A DNA stretch of 64,000 nucleotides from Microbacterium sufflavum (GTDB taxonomy: Bacteria > Actinomycetota > Actinomycetes > Actinomycetales > Microbacteriaceae). The notes below the pieces were generated by a model, which saw only the letters and a list, made by a program, of their open reading frames with translations, searched no databases and had not been told where the DNA came from. This document shows positions 30,020 to 37,259 of this stretch, piece after piece. The DNA is taken from positions 3,472,001 through 3,536,000 of the forward strand of contig NZ_CP078076.1 of the NCBI RefSeq assembly GCF_023101165.1, given 5' to 3'. The position numbers were made by a program, and so were the translations under genes. How positions within the stretch are numbered: position 1 is the first letter of the stretch; every line of letters begins with the position of its first letter.

Positions 30020-30646
30020 TCAGACCCGGCGGGCGATCAGCGCACCGTGCGGGCGCGTGCTCGCCTCCCCGGGCACGCGGGCGCGGGTCTCAGTCTCCTC
30101 GACCTCGAGCCCCGCGGCGGCGAGCAGCGGCGTGAGCGCCTCCGCCGACCAGAAGTACGCGGTCGTGATCGCGTGGTCGAACGGCGCGCGCGGCTCGCCG
30201 TCGAAGAAGCCCAGCAGCAGTCGTCCCCCTGGCGCGAGCACGCGCGCGAACTCGGCGAGCGCGGCGGGCACCTCGGTCGGCGGCGTGTGGATGAGCGAGT
30301 ACCACGCGAGGACGCCGCCCAGCGACCCGGCGGGCTGCGGCAGCGCGAGGAAGGAGCCCTGGGTGACGTCGAGGCCGGGGTGCCGCGTGCGGGCCTCCGC
30401 GACGAACTCCGCCGACAGGTCGATGCCCGACACGTCGTGCCCCGCGTCGTGGAGGAACCGCGTCCACAGCCCGGGACCGCACCCGGCGTCGAGCAGGGCA
30501 CCCGAGGTGGCTCGGCGCCAGCGATCGATCGTGTCGCGGTCGCGGGGGTCCAGCTGCTCCACCGTGCCGGCGATCGCGACGTACTCCGCGGCGCGGCGGT
30601 CGTAGGCGGCCGCGATGGCGTCGTGCGCCTCCGCCGGTGTCGTCAC
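30020..30646 (-). CDS. class I SAM-dependent methyltransferase (208 aa)
   Basis: Small Rossmann methyltransferase. LLDAGCGPGLWTRFLHDAG is motif I, VSGIDLSAEFV motif II, and LGGVLAWYSLIHTPP and GRLLLGFFDGE follow the usual order. It belongs to the broad UbiE/type-11 group, and the substrate is unknown. GTG start at 30646 with GGGGGG upstream. It lies 16 bp after rsmI on the same strand, so it is probably co-transcribed; that does not imply rRNA as substrate. Confidence 0.88.
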   Translation of the reverse strand: MTTPAEAHDAIAAAYDRRAAEYVAIAGTVEQLDPRDRDTIDRWRRATSGALLDAGCGPGLWTRFLHDAGHDVSGIDLSAEFVAEARTRHPGLDVTQGSFLALPQPAGSLGGVLAWYSLIHTPPTEVPAALAEFARVLAPGGRLLLGFFDGEPRAPFDHAITTAYFWSAEALTPLLAAAGLEVEETETRARVPGEASTRPHGALIARRV

Positions 30647-30662
30647 CGGGTGCCCCCCGAGC

Positions 30663-31484
30663 TCATCGGGTACGGGCGGCGAGGGCGGCCTGGTAGAGGT
30701 CGCGCGTGGAGAGGCCGGTCTGCGCCGCCACCTCGGCCGCGGCCTCCTTCAGGCGCGTGCCGTCCGCGACCAGGGCCTGCACCTGGGCCAGCGCGTCGTC
30801 GGCCGACACCGCGCGGCGGGGCGCGCCCTCGACCACGACCACGATCTCGCCCTTCACGCCGTCGGCGGCCCAGGCGGCGAGCTCGGCGGCGGTCCCGCGG
30901 CGCACCTCCTCGTACAGCTTCGTCAGCTCCCGGCACACCGCGATCCGGCGGTCCTCGCCGAACGCCGCCCCCATGTCGGCGAGCGTCGCGGCCAGGCGCG
31001 ACGGCGACTCGAAGAACACCATGGTGCGCGGCTCCGCGGCGAGCGCCGTCAGGGTCGCCCGGCGCTCCCCCGGCTTGCGCGGCAGGAACCCCTCGAACGT
31101 GAAGCGGTCGGTCGGCAGACCCGAGATCGCCAGCGCCATGAGCACGGCGCTCGGACCGGGGATCGCGGTGACCGTGACCCCCTGCGCCACGGCCTCGGCC
31201 ACGAGCCCGTAGCCCGGGTCGCTCACGGTCGGCATGCCCGCGTCGCTCATCACCACGACATCGGTGTCCGCGGCGAGGGCCGCCAGCTCCGCGGCCTTCT
31301 GCTTCTCGTTGTGGTCGTGCAGCGCGATCAGGCGCGGGCGGTTGGCGATCTGCAGCGCCTGCAGAAGCCGCTGCGTGGTGCGGGTGTCCTCCGCGACCAC
31401 GACCTCCGCGTTCTCCAGCACCTCCACCAGACGCCGGGACGCGTCCCCGAGATTCCCGATGGGCGTGGCGGCGAGGATGATCAC
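30663..31484 (-). CDS. rsmI: 16S rRNA (cytidine1402-2'-O)-methyltransferase (273 aa)
   Basis: Tetrapyrrole-methylase fold enzyme that 2'-O-methylates C1402 in the ribosomal P site. IILAATPIGNLGDASRR is the N-terminal signature, VVAEDTRTTQRLL the next motif, MSDAGMPTVSDPGY the SAM-site loop, and PGPSAVLMALAISGLPTDRF the core motif. The GTG at 31484 has TAAGCT exactly 6 nt upstream; those bases include the stop codon of the preceding gene. It is divergent from pmt as in other actinobacteria, but two small orphan genes lie between them. Confidence 0.96.
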   Translation of the reverse strand: MIILAATPIGNLGDASRRLVEVLENAEVVVAEDTRTTQRLLQALQIANRPRLIALHDHNEKQKAAELAALAADTDVVVMSDAGMPTVSDPGYGLVAEAVAQGVTVTAIPGPSAVLMALAISGLPTDRFTFEGFLPRKPGERRATLTALAAEPRTMVFFESPSRLAATLADMGAAFGEDRRIAVCRELTKLYEEVRRGTAAELAAWAADGVKGEIVVVVEGAPRRAVSADDALAQVQALVADGTRLKEAAAEVAAQTGLSTRDLYQAALAARTR

Positions 31485-31490
31485 CCGCCC

Positions 31491-31496
31491 AGCTTA
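31491..31496 (-). promoter_or_regulatory. -10 element TAAGCT sharing bases with a stop codon
   Basis: TAAGCT lies 6 nt before the rsmI GTG. Its TAA (31496-31494) is also the stop codon of the upstream 78-aa gene, so promoter and stop evolved together or coincide. Confidence 0.5.
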
Positions 31497-31730
31497 GGCG
31501 GGCGGGTGGCCATCCTGATCGCCGCGACGGCTCTCGCGATACCAGCGGATGACCATGGAGATCACGCCCACCACGAGCAGCACCCCGCAGGCGACGAAGA
31601 AGATCCGGAAAGCGACCTCGGTCGCAAGAGCGGCGTTGAGGAAAGCCAGGCCGGCGCAGAACAGAGTGGCGATCCACCCAGTGATCCGTGCCCCGCTGGG
31701 CCGCGCCTTCGTCGTCGGACTCTGATCCAT
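31494..31730 (-). CDS. small two-helix membrane protein, unknown function (78 aa)
   Basis: ATG at 31730 follows GAGGAGGT. After a hydrophilic N-terminus (MDQSPTTKARPSG), two hydrophobic segments occur: GWIATLFCAGLAFLNAAL and FRIFFVACGVLLVVGVISMV. The end is charged (RWYRESRRGDQDGHPP). No family is recognised. It follows, by 32 bp and on the same strand, the gene of a small secreted protein. A pairing of secreted peptide and two-helix membrane protein resembles bacteriocin/immunity or peptide/receptor arrangements, but nothing in the sequence proves that. Its stop merges with the rsmI promoter. Confidence 0.7.
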   Translation of the reverse strand: MDQSPTTKARPSGARITGWIATLFCAGLAFLNAALATEVAFRIFFVACGVLLVVGVISMVIRWYRESRRGDQDGHPPA

Positions 31731-31762
31731 GGGGGACCTCCTCTCCGTCTCGACAGGATGAG

Positions 31763-32089
31763 TCAACATGCGAAGTCCCCGGTGCTCGTGCGCTTCTCCT
31801 GCGCAATCTGTCCCAGATACGCCGCCCATGCGGCGACACTCCAGCCGGGACTGACGATCGTCACACCGATCGAACCGAAAAAGCCTCCGACAACTCTCCC
31901 GGCCTGCGCCCAACACGGACCGAGGTCGCGCGACGGCAGCGCGCGCCCCACGACCGCGACTTCGGAGACCGACGCCCCTCGCCCCATCGCCGCTTCAACG
32001 CTTGCTGACGCCGAAGGCGGGAAAACCAGGGCGGATGCGACGGCCAGAGCCGCGGCCGCGGTGAGTCTTGAGGAGAACCGAATGATCAT
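31763..32089 (-). CDS. small secreted protein, unknown function (108 aa)
   Basis: A clear Sec signal peptide: MIIRFSSRLTAAAALAVASA, then LVFPPSASAS with likely cleavage after ASA (about residue 29). The mature part, near 78 residues, has a Gly-rich amphipathic stretch (GRVVGGFFGSIGVTIV), a Trp-rich WSVAAWAAYLG, and just two Cys, one in the middle (GPCWAQAG) and one as the very last residue (GDFAC), which could form a disulfide. No domain is recognised. The base composition here is less G+C-rich than in the neighbours. The next gene encodes a two-helix membrane protein. AGGA lies 7 nt before the ATG. Confidence 0.7.
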   Translation of the reverse strand: MIIRFSSRLTAAAALAVASALVFPPSASASVEAAMGRGASVSEVAVVGRALPSRDLGPCWAQAGRVVGGFFGSIGVTIVSPGWSVAAWAAYLGQIAQEKRTSTGDFAC

Positions 32090-32235
32090 GAACGCGTCCT
32101 ATCTGTCCTCACACGTGGACAGTCTCACGCTACAGCGCCGGATACTCGACTGCTCTCGCTCCCGCCCTCGAACTCCTGGAATATCGGCATTCGTGCTCTG
32201 ACGCGGCACGCGGCGAAACCGCGGCGAAGCGCACA

Positions 32236-32253
32236 CTTCCGGGCACACGGAAG
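32236..32253. other. small inverted repeat in the 32090-32274 spacer
   Basis: CTTCCG-N6-CGGAAG just upstream of the pmt -10. The rest of the 185-bp spacer between the small secreted gene and pmt is relatively A/T-rich for this window and holds nothing else recognised beyond the pmt -10. Confidence 0.45.
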
Positions 32254-32262
32254 CGGGGTGTC

Positions 32263-32268
32263 TAGGCT
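32263..32268 (+). promoter_or_regulatory. -10 element TAGGCT, leaderless spacing
   Basis: TAGGCT, GGAGCG, then the GTG of pmt at 32275. The GGAG is too close (2 nt) to serve as a normal ribosome-binding site, which supports a leaderless start. Confidence 0.6.
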
Positions 32269-32274
32269 GGAGCG

Positions 32275-33828
32275 GTGACCGCGCCCCAGCCCCTGCTGCC
32301 TCCCCCCGAGGCGCGGGCGACGCGGTACGAGCGGCTGCGCGACCGCGTGCTGCACGCCGCCGACTGGGGACGGGCCATCGGGTGGCTCGCACCGCTCGTG
32401 GTCACGGCACTCGCGGCGGTGCTGCGGCTCGTGAACGTCGGGCACCCCCACCAGCTGGCGTTCGACGAGACGTACTACGTCAAGGACGCCTGGTCGCTGT
32501 GGACCCTCGGCTACGAGGGCGTCTGGGGGCAGGGCGCCGACGAGGCCTTCCAGACCCTGCAGGAGCTGCCGCTCACGAACAAGGGCGCGTTCATCGTGCA
32601 CCCGCCGCTGGGCAAGTGGCTCATCGCGCTCGGCATGGCCATCGGCGGCCCCGACAACAGCGCCGGCTGGCGGCTGGCCACGGCCCTGCTGGGTGCGGGC
32701 TCCGTGCTGCTGGTGTACCTGATCGCCCGCCGGCTGACCGGATCAGTGGTCGCGGCCACCGTGGCGGGCACCCTTCTCGCGATCGACGGACTGAGCATCG
32801 TGCTGAGCCGCATCGCGCTGCTCGACGGCATCCTCACCTTCTTCGTGCTGCTCGGCGTGCTGTTCGTGCTGCTCGACCGGCAACGCACCATCCCCCTCCT
32901 GGAGCGTCGCGACCCCGACGCCCCCGACCCGCTGTGGGGTCCGGTGCTGTGGCGCCGCCCGTGGCTCGTCGCCGCGGGTCTCGCGCTGGGGGCGGCGTGC
33001 GCCGTGAAGTGGTCGGGCCTGTACGTACTGGCCGGCTTCGGGCTGTACGTGGTGGTCACCGATGCGCTGGCCCGGCGCCGCGGCGGTGTGGTCGTGTGGC
33101 CCGCGTCCGCCGTGTTCCGCCAGGGGCCCGTGTCGTTCGTGCTGCTGGTGCTGCCGGCCGCGGCCGTGTACCTCGCGAGCTGGACCGGGTGGCTCGTGAC
33201 CGACAAGGGTTACGACCGCGGCAGCGACGCGAACCCCCTGCTCGCGCTGTGGAACTACCACCAGGCGATGCTGGGCTTCCACGTGGGGCTCAGCCGCGGG
33301 CACCCCTACGCCAGCCCCGCGTGGGAGTGGCCGTTCCTGCTGAGACCGACCGCCGTCTGGGTCGACCCCGATCCGACCGCGTGCGGGGTCGACCACTGCA
33401 TCGGCGTGATCTCCGCGATCCCCAACCCGCTGATCTGGTACGGCGGCGTCGCCGCGGGCGTGTACCTGCTGTACCGCCTGGTGCGCGCGTGGATCGCCCG
33501 TCAGCCGATCGAACCGGCGCTCACGCTGCCGCTCGTGGGGCTCGCCGTGACCTACCTGCCCTGGCTGATGTTCCCCGAGCGGACGATCTTCCAGTTCTAC
33601 ACGGTGGTCATGATGCCGTTCCTGGTGCTCGCGCTGACGATGACGCTGCGGATCATCGCCGGGACACGCGACGATCCGCTGCACCGGCGCCAGTCCGGAC
33701 AGCGCACCGTGGTGGTGTTCCTGACCGTGGTCGTGCTCGTGTCGGCGTTCTTCCTGCCGCTGTGGCTGGGGATCAGCGTGCCGTACGACTTCTGGCGGCT
33801 GCACAACTGGCTGCCCGGCTGGATCTGA
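32275..33828 (+). CDS. pmt: polyprenyl-phosphate-mannose--protein mannosyltransferase, GT39 (517 aa)
   Basis: Multi-span membrane enzyme that O-mannosylates secreted proteins on the outer face, using polyprenyl-phosphate-mannose. The catalytic loop is LAFDETYYVKDAWSL with the Asp-Glu pair, followed by AFIVHPPLGKWLIALGMA, the second signature of actinobacterial Pmt. About ten hydrophobic segments are visible, and PHYASPAWEWPFLLRP-like YASPAWEWPFLLRPTAVWVD fits the family's periplasmic loop. Length is typical. GTG start supported by TAGGCT 6 nt upstream. Transcribed away from rsmI, the conserved arrangement (compare Rv1002c/Rv1003 in M. tuberculosis), here with two small genes inserted. Confidence 0.95.
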   Translation: MTAPQPLLPPPEARATRYERLRDRVLHAADWGRAIGWLAPLVVTALAAVLRLVNVGHPHQLAFDETYYVKDAWSLWTLGYEGVWGQGADEAFQTLQELPLTNKGAFIVHPPLGKWLIALGMAIGGPDNSAGWRLATALLGAGSVLLVYLIARRLTGSVVAATVAGTLLAIDGLSIVLSRIALLDGILTFFVLLGVLFVLLDRQRTIPLLERRDPDAPDPLWGPVLWRRPWLVAAGLALGAACAVKWSGLYVLAGFGLYVVVTDALARRRGGVVVWPASAVFRQGPVSFVLLVLPAAAVYLASWTGWLVTDKGYDRGSDANPLLALWNYHQAMLGFHVGLSRGHPYASPAWEWPFLLRPTAVWVDPDPTACGVDHCIGVISAIPNPLIWYGGVAAGVYLLYRLVRAWIARQPIEPALTLPLVGLAVTYLPWLMFPERTIFQFYTVVMMPFLVLALTMTLRIIAGTRDDPLHRRQSGQRTVVVFLTVVVLVSAFFLPLWLGISVPYDFWRLHNWLPGWI

Positions 33829-33863
33829 GCACGGGAGCCCCCGACGGCGAGGCCGGTGCTCAG
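33825..33863. terminator. bidirectional hairpin holding both stop codons of pmt and lrp
   Basis: CTGAGCAC at 33825-33832 and GTGCTCAG at 33856-33863 form an 8-bp inverted repeat. The pmt TGA lies in one arm and the minus-strand lrp TGA in the other, so the arms are mirror images of each other around 24 bp. Confidence 0.55.
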
Positions 33864-34342
33864 CCGGCGTCGTCGGTGGCCACGTGCTCGACCAGCGGCA
33901 GCACGCGCCCCGACAGGTGCGTACGCATCGCGATGGACGACGCCGTGCGCGCCACCCCCGGCACGACGGCGACCCGGTCGAGCACCTCCTGCAGCTGCGT
34001 GGCATCGCGCGCGACCAGGCGCAGCTGCATGTCGCTCGCCCCCGTCACGGTGTGCATGTCCACGATCTCCGGCACCGCGTCCGCGAGCGCGGCGGCCACC
34101 TCGTCGTGCCCCACCTTCTGATCGATCTCGACCAGGCAGAACGCGACCATGCCGTATCCGAAGCCGGCCGGGTCGACGCGCGGCACGATCGCCTCGATCA
34201 CCCCGCCCTCGTGCAGTCGCGCGAGCCGGCTGGTGGCGGTGCCGCGTGCGATGCCCAGCCGCCGCGCACACTCCAGGATGGGCAGCTGCGGCGACTCGGT
34301 GAGCAACCGGATCAGCGCGGCGTCCAGCCGGTCGATGCGCAC
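33860..34342 (-). CDS. Lrp/AsnC-family transcriptional regulator (160 aa)
   Basis: N-terminal helix-turn-helix (LDAALIRLLTESPQLPILECARRLGIARGTATSRLARL) and C-terminal RAM effector domain (VVDMHTVTGASDMQLRLVARD-type ligand loop). The GTG at 34342 is chosen: it lies 5 bp past the permease stop, with GGGAG 7 nt upstream, and starts right before the helix-turn-helix. It is the last gene of aminotransferase - amino-acid permease - lrp, so it probably senses an amino acid that this operon handles and controls its own operon. Candidate operators lie at 36910-36991. Confidence 0.92.
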   Translation of the reverse strand: MRIDRLDAALIRLLTESPQLPILECARRLGIARGTATSRLARLHEGGVIEAIVPRVDPAGFGYGMVAFCLVEIDQKVGHDEVAAALADAVPEIVDMHTVTGASDMQLRLVARDATQLQEVLDRVAVVPGVARTASSIAMRTHLSGRVLPLVEHVATDDAG

Positions 34343-34346
34343 GCCG

Positions 34347-35738
34347 CTACTCCCGCACCACGCCGGGACGGGACACACCACGGGTGAGCCGCGCCACCAC
34401 CAGCAGCACGACCGTCAGCCCGAGGGTCAGCAGCAGCTGCGTGCGTGCCGCGGGGTCGATCATCGCGAGGGCGATCACCCCGGTGAGCAGGGCCAAGCAC
34501 AGCCACGAGATCCACGGGAAGCCCCACATCCGCATCGGCATCGCCTCGCCGGCGCGGTCCGCCCGGCGCCGCAGCACGATCTGCGAGACCGCGGTCGCCG
34601 TCCAGATCACCAGCAGCGTCGAGCCCACCACGTTCAACAGGGCGGGGAGCACCACATCGGGGAACGCCCAGTTCAGCCCGACCGTGACGAACCCGAACGC
34701 GACCGACGCCAGCACCGCCAGGTACGGCACGCCCGTGAGGCTCGTGCGGGTGACCGCCAGCGGCGCCAGTCCGCGCTCCCCCAGCGAATACGCCATGCGG
34801 GAGGCGCCATAGATGTTGGCGTTCATGGCCGACAGCAGCGCGACCACGACGATGAGGTCCATCACCAGACCGACACCCGGCACATGGAGCGTGTCGAGCA
34901 CCGCCGAGAACGGACCGGCCTCCACCGCGGGGTCGTCCCACGGCAGCACCGCGACGATCACGAAGATCGAGCCGACGTAGAAGATGAGGATGCGCACCAG
35001 CACCTCGCGCACGATGCGGCGGATGTTGCGCGCCGGGTCGTCGGACTCGGCCGCCGCGATCGCCACGACCTCGGTGCCGCCGAACGCGAACACCACGATC
35101 AGGAGCGCCGCCGCGATGCCGGTGATGCCGTTGGGTGCGAAGCCGCCCTCGTCCACGAGGTTCGACACACCCGTGGCCGGAACACCGGGGATGAGGCCGA
35201 CGATCGCGCACACGCCGACCACGAGGAACGCGATGATCGCGGCGACCTTGATCGCCGCGAACCAGAACTCGAAGGTGCCGTAGTTGCGCACCCCGAACAG
35301 GTTCACCGCGGTGAGGGCGACCACGAACACCAGCACCCACACCCACGCGGGCACGCCGGGGATCCAGCCGGCCACGATGCCCGCCGCCCCGGTCGCCTCG
35401 GCCGCGATCACCACGATCAGCTGGATCCAGTAGAGCCAGCCGACCGCGCTGCCGGCGCTGCGCCCCATCGCCTTCTGGGCGTAGGAGCTGAACGCGCCGG
35501 AGCTGGGGCGTGCCGCGACCATCTCGGCCAGCATCGCCATGACCAGCACGACGATGCCGCCGGCGACCAGATACGAGATGAGGACCGCGGGACCGGCGAT
35601 CCCGATCGCCTGGCCGGAGCCGACGAACAGCCCGGCGCCGATCGCGCCGCCGAGCCCCATCATGGAGATCTGGCGCCGGGTGAGCCCGGGATGCAGGCCC
35701 TTCGTGGTGGTGGTCGTGACCGGGACCTCGACGCTCAC
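34347..35738 (-). CDS. APC-family amino-acid permease (463 aa)
   Basis: Twelve-helix AAT-type permease. GLTRRQISMMGLGGAIGAGLF is the cytoplasmic arm and first helix with the GAIGAG substrate-backbone motif, then YLVAGGIVVLVMAMLAEM. The SSGAFSSYA segment is typical of AnsP/AroP/GabP/CycA relatives. Substrate is not resolved; the paired HisC-like aminotransferase suggests an aromatic or related amino acid. The GTG start at 35738 overlaps the aminotransferase stop (GTGA), so the two are translationally coupled. The C-terminus ends TRGVSRPGVVRE. Confidence 0.92.
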   Translation of the reverse strand: MSVEVPVTTTTTKGLHPGLTRRQISMMGLGGAIGAGLFVGSGQAIGIAGPAVLISYLVAGGIVVLVMAMLAEMVAARPSSGAFSSYAQKAMGRSAGSAVGWLYWIQLIVVIAAEATGAAGIVAGWIPGVPAWVWVLVFVVALTAVNLFGVRNYGTFEFWFAAIKVAAIIAFLVVGVCAIVGLIPGVPATGVSNLVDEGGFAPNGITGIAAALLIVVFAFGGTEVVAIAAAESDDPARNIRRIVREVLVRILIFYVGSIFVIVAVLPWDDPAVEAGPFSAVLDTLHVPGVGLVMDLIVVVALLSAMNANIYGASRMAYSLGERGLAPLAVTRTSLTGVPYLAVLASVAFGFVTVGLNWAFPDVVLPALLNVVGSTLLVIWTATAVSQIVLRRRADRAGEAMPMRMWGFPWISWLCLALLTGVIALAMIDPAARTQLLLTLGLTVVLLVVARLTRGVSRPGVVRE

Positions 35739-36847
35739 GCGGACACCCCCATCAGGTCGGAGTCGCGGTCGGAATCGTGCGCGGCGTCGCCGCCGGAGAC
35801 CGCGGCGGCGAGGGCGGCCTCGACCCTGTCGATGTCGGCGGCGGAGCCGGACGAGATCCGGATGCCCTCGCCGGGGAAGGCGCGGGCGACGACACCCCCG
35901 GCGTGCAGGAGGGCGTCGAGCTCGGCGGTGCGCTCCCCCGACGGGACCCAGACGAAGTTGGCCTGTGACGGGACGGCGGGCCAGCCCGCGGCGGTGAGCA
36001 CGGCGTACAGGCGCTCGCGCTGCGCGACCACCTCGTCGATGCGGATGGCCAGCTCCTCCTCCGCCGCGAGCGACGCGAGGGCGGCGGCCTGCGCCAGGTC
36101 GGTCACACCGAACGGCACGGCCACCTTGCGCTGCGCCTCGGCGATCTCGCGCGGGGCGATCGCATAGCCGATGCGCAGGCCGGCGAGACCATAGGCCTTG
36201 GAGAACGTGTGGAGCACCGCGACGTGCGGGTGGCGGCGGAACAGCTCGATGCCGGCGCCGCGGCTCGCCGTGCGATCGAAGTGCACGTACGCCTCGTCGA
36301 TCACCACGAGCACGTCGCGCGGCACGGCGGCCACGAAGCGCTCGAGCGCGTCCGCGTCGACGACCGTGCCGGTGGGGTTGTTCGGGTTGCACACGAACAC
36401 CAGTCGGGTGCGCGGGGTGATCGCGGCGAGCATCGCGTCGAGGTCGTGGCCGTGCTGCGCGTCGAGCGGAACGGGCACGGGCGTGGCCCCCGCGATGCGC
36501 ACGAGCGAGGGGTACGCCTCGAATGACCGCCACGCGAACACGACCTCGTCACCCGCGCCGGCGACCGCGTGGATCAGCTGGGCCGCGATCTCCACCGATC
36601 CGGCTCCCACCGTGACCTCGTCGACGTCGACGCCGTAGCGCGCGGCGAGCGCCTGCCGCACGGCCGCGGCACTCATGTCGGGATAGCGGTGGATGCCGGC
36701 GACGCGCTCCTGGACGACCTGCACGACGGAGGGCAGGGGCGGATGCGGGGACTCGTTGGACGAGAGCTTCGAGGCACCGGCGGGGGCCGAGCGGCCCTGA
36801 CGGTAGGCGGGGACGGCGTCGAGGCCGGGACGGGCGGAGAGGGGCAT
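35735..36847 (-). CDS. HisC-family PLP aminotransferase (histidinol-phosphate/aromatic, 370 aa)
   Basis: Fold-type I aminotransferase. KLSSNESPHPPLPSV and IHRYPDMSAAAVRQALA are the HisC/Pat N-terminal signatures, FVCNPNNPTGTVVD the cofactor loop, IDEAYVHFDR the PLP-ring Asp, and TFSKAYGLAGLRIGYAIAP includes the PLP Lys. HisC and phenylalanine aminotransferase (Pat) cannot be told apart reliably from sequence. Location in an operon with an amino-acid permease and Lrp, and not with his genes, favours aromatic amino-acid transamination. The ATG at 36847 is preferred over upstream in-frame starts because homology begins about 20 residues in. First gene of the operon. Confidence 0.9.
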   Translation of the reverse strand: MPLSARPGLDAVPAYRQGRSAPAGASKLSSNESPHPPLPSVVQVVQERVAGIHRYPDMSAAAVRQALAARYGVDVDEVTVGAGSVEIAAQLIHAVAGAGDEVVFAWRSFEAYPSLVRIAGATPVPVPLDAQHGHDLDAMLAAITPRTRLVFVCNPNNPTGTVVDADALERFVAAVPRDVLVVIDEAYVHFDRTASRGAGIELFRRHPHVAVLHTFSKAYGLAGLRIGYAIAPREIAEAQRKVAVPFGVTDLAQAAALASLAAEEELAIRIDEVVAQRERLYAVLTAAGWPAVPSQANFVWVPSGERTAELDALLHAGGVVARAFPGEGIRISSGSAADIDRVEAALAAAVSGGDAAHDSDRDSDLMGVSA

Positions 36848-36909
36848 CGTCAGAGCATCCTTGCTGTGATCCGGGTGGTGTCGCGCCACCCTAGAACGCA
36901 CGTCACCCC

Positions 36910-36991
36910 CTGGGCAATCGGTGCAGCGAATGGTGGGCATCGCGCGCAATCGAACGCCCGGCGTGCCGTCCACCCTGGGCAGATTGCCCAG
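36910..36991. promoter_or_regulatory. candidate Lrp-type operator pair
   Basis: CTGGGCAATC at 36910-36919 recurs inverted as GATTGCCCAG at 36982-36991, 72 bp apart. The second copy is part of a perfect palindrome CTGGGCA-GAT-TGCCCAG (36975-36991). They lie between the aminotransferase gene and the divergent 72-aa gene. Lrp proteins bind spaced imperfect palindromes, and an lrp gene ends this operon. Confidence 0.5.
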
Positions 36992-37025
36992 TCGACTCCG
37001 GGAGCGGGTGGAGGGCGCCGCGCGG

Positions 37026-37031
37026 TACGCT
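37026..37031 (+). promoter_or_regulatory. -10 element TACGCT, leaderless spacing
   Basis: TACGCT, CGCCGC, then the ATG of the 72-aa gene at 37038. No Shine-Dalgarno is present. Confidence 0.6.
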
Positions 37032-37037
37032 CGCCGC

Positions 37038-37256
37038 ATGGGACGCCCCTCCGGATTCGAGTACACGGTGCACGGCGACGAGGTCGAGATCCGTCATCGC
37101 GGCGTCCGCGCGACGGTCCTCCGCGGCCCGCGGGCACGGGACTTCCTCACGGAGGTCGAGAGCGGCGACCCGCAACTGCTGATGGCCCGCCTCACCGGCG
37201 ACTACCGGCGGGGCAACGAGCGCGTGGCGCGGCGGCATCCGCGCAACCAGGGATGA
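37038..37256 (+). CDS. conserved-looking small basic protein (72 aa)
   Basis: Short cytoplasmic protein: MGRPSGFEYTVHGDEVEIRH, then RGVRATVLRGPRARDFL and a polar, Arg-rich C-terminus ending RHPRNQG. It looks like a compact beta-beta-alpha fold, but no family name is certain; similar short uncharacterised proteins occur in Microbacteriaceae. The start is set by TACGCT 6 nt upstream. It is divergent from the aminotransferase operon and runs head-to-head into the YyaL-type gene, with only 3 bp between stop codons. Confidence 0.75.
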   Translation: MGRPSGFEYTVHGDEVEIRHRGVRATVLRGPRARDFLTEVESGDPQLLMARLTGDYRRGNERVARRHPRNQG

Positions 37257-37259
37257 GCG

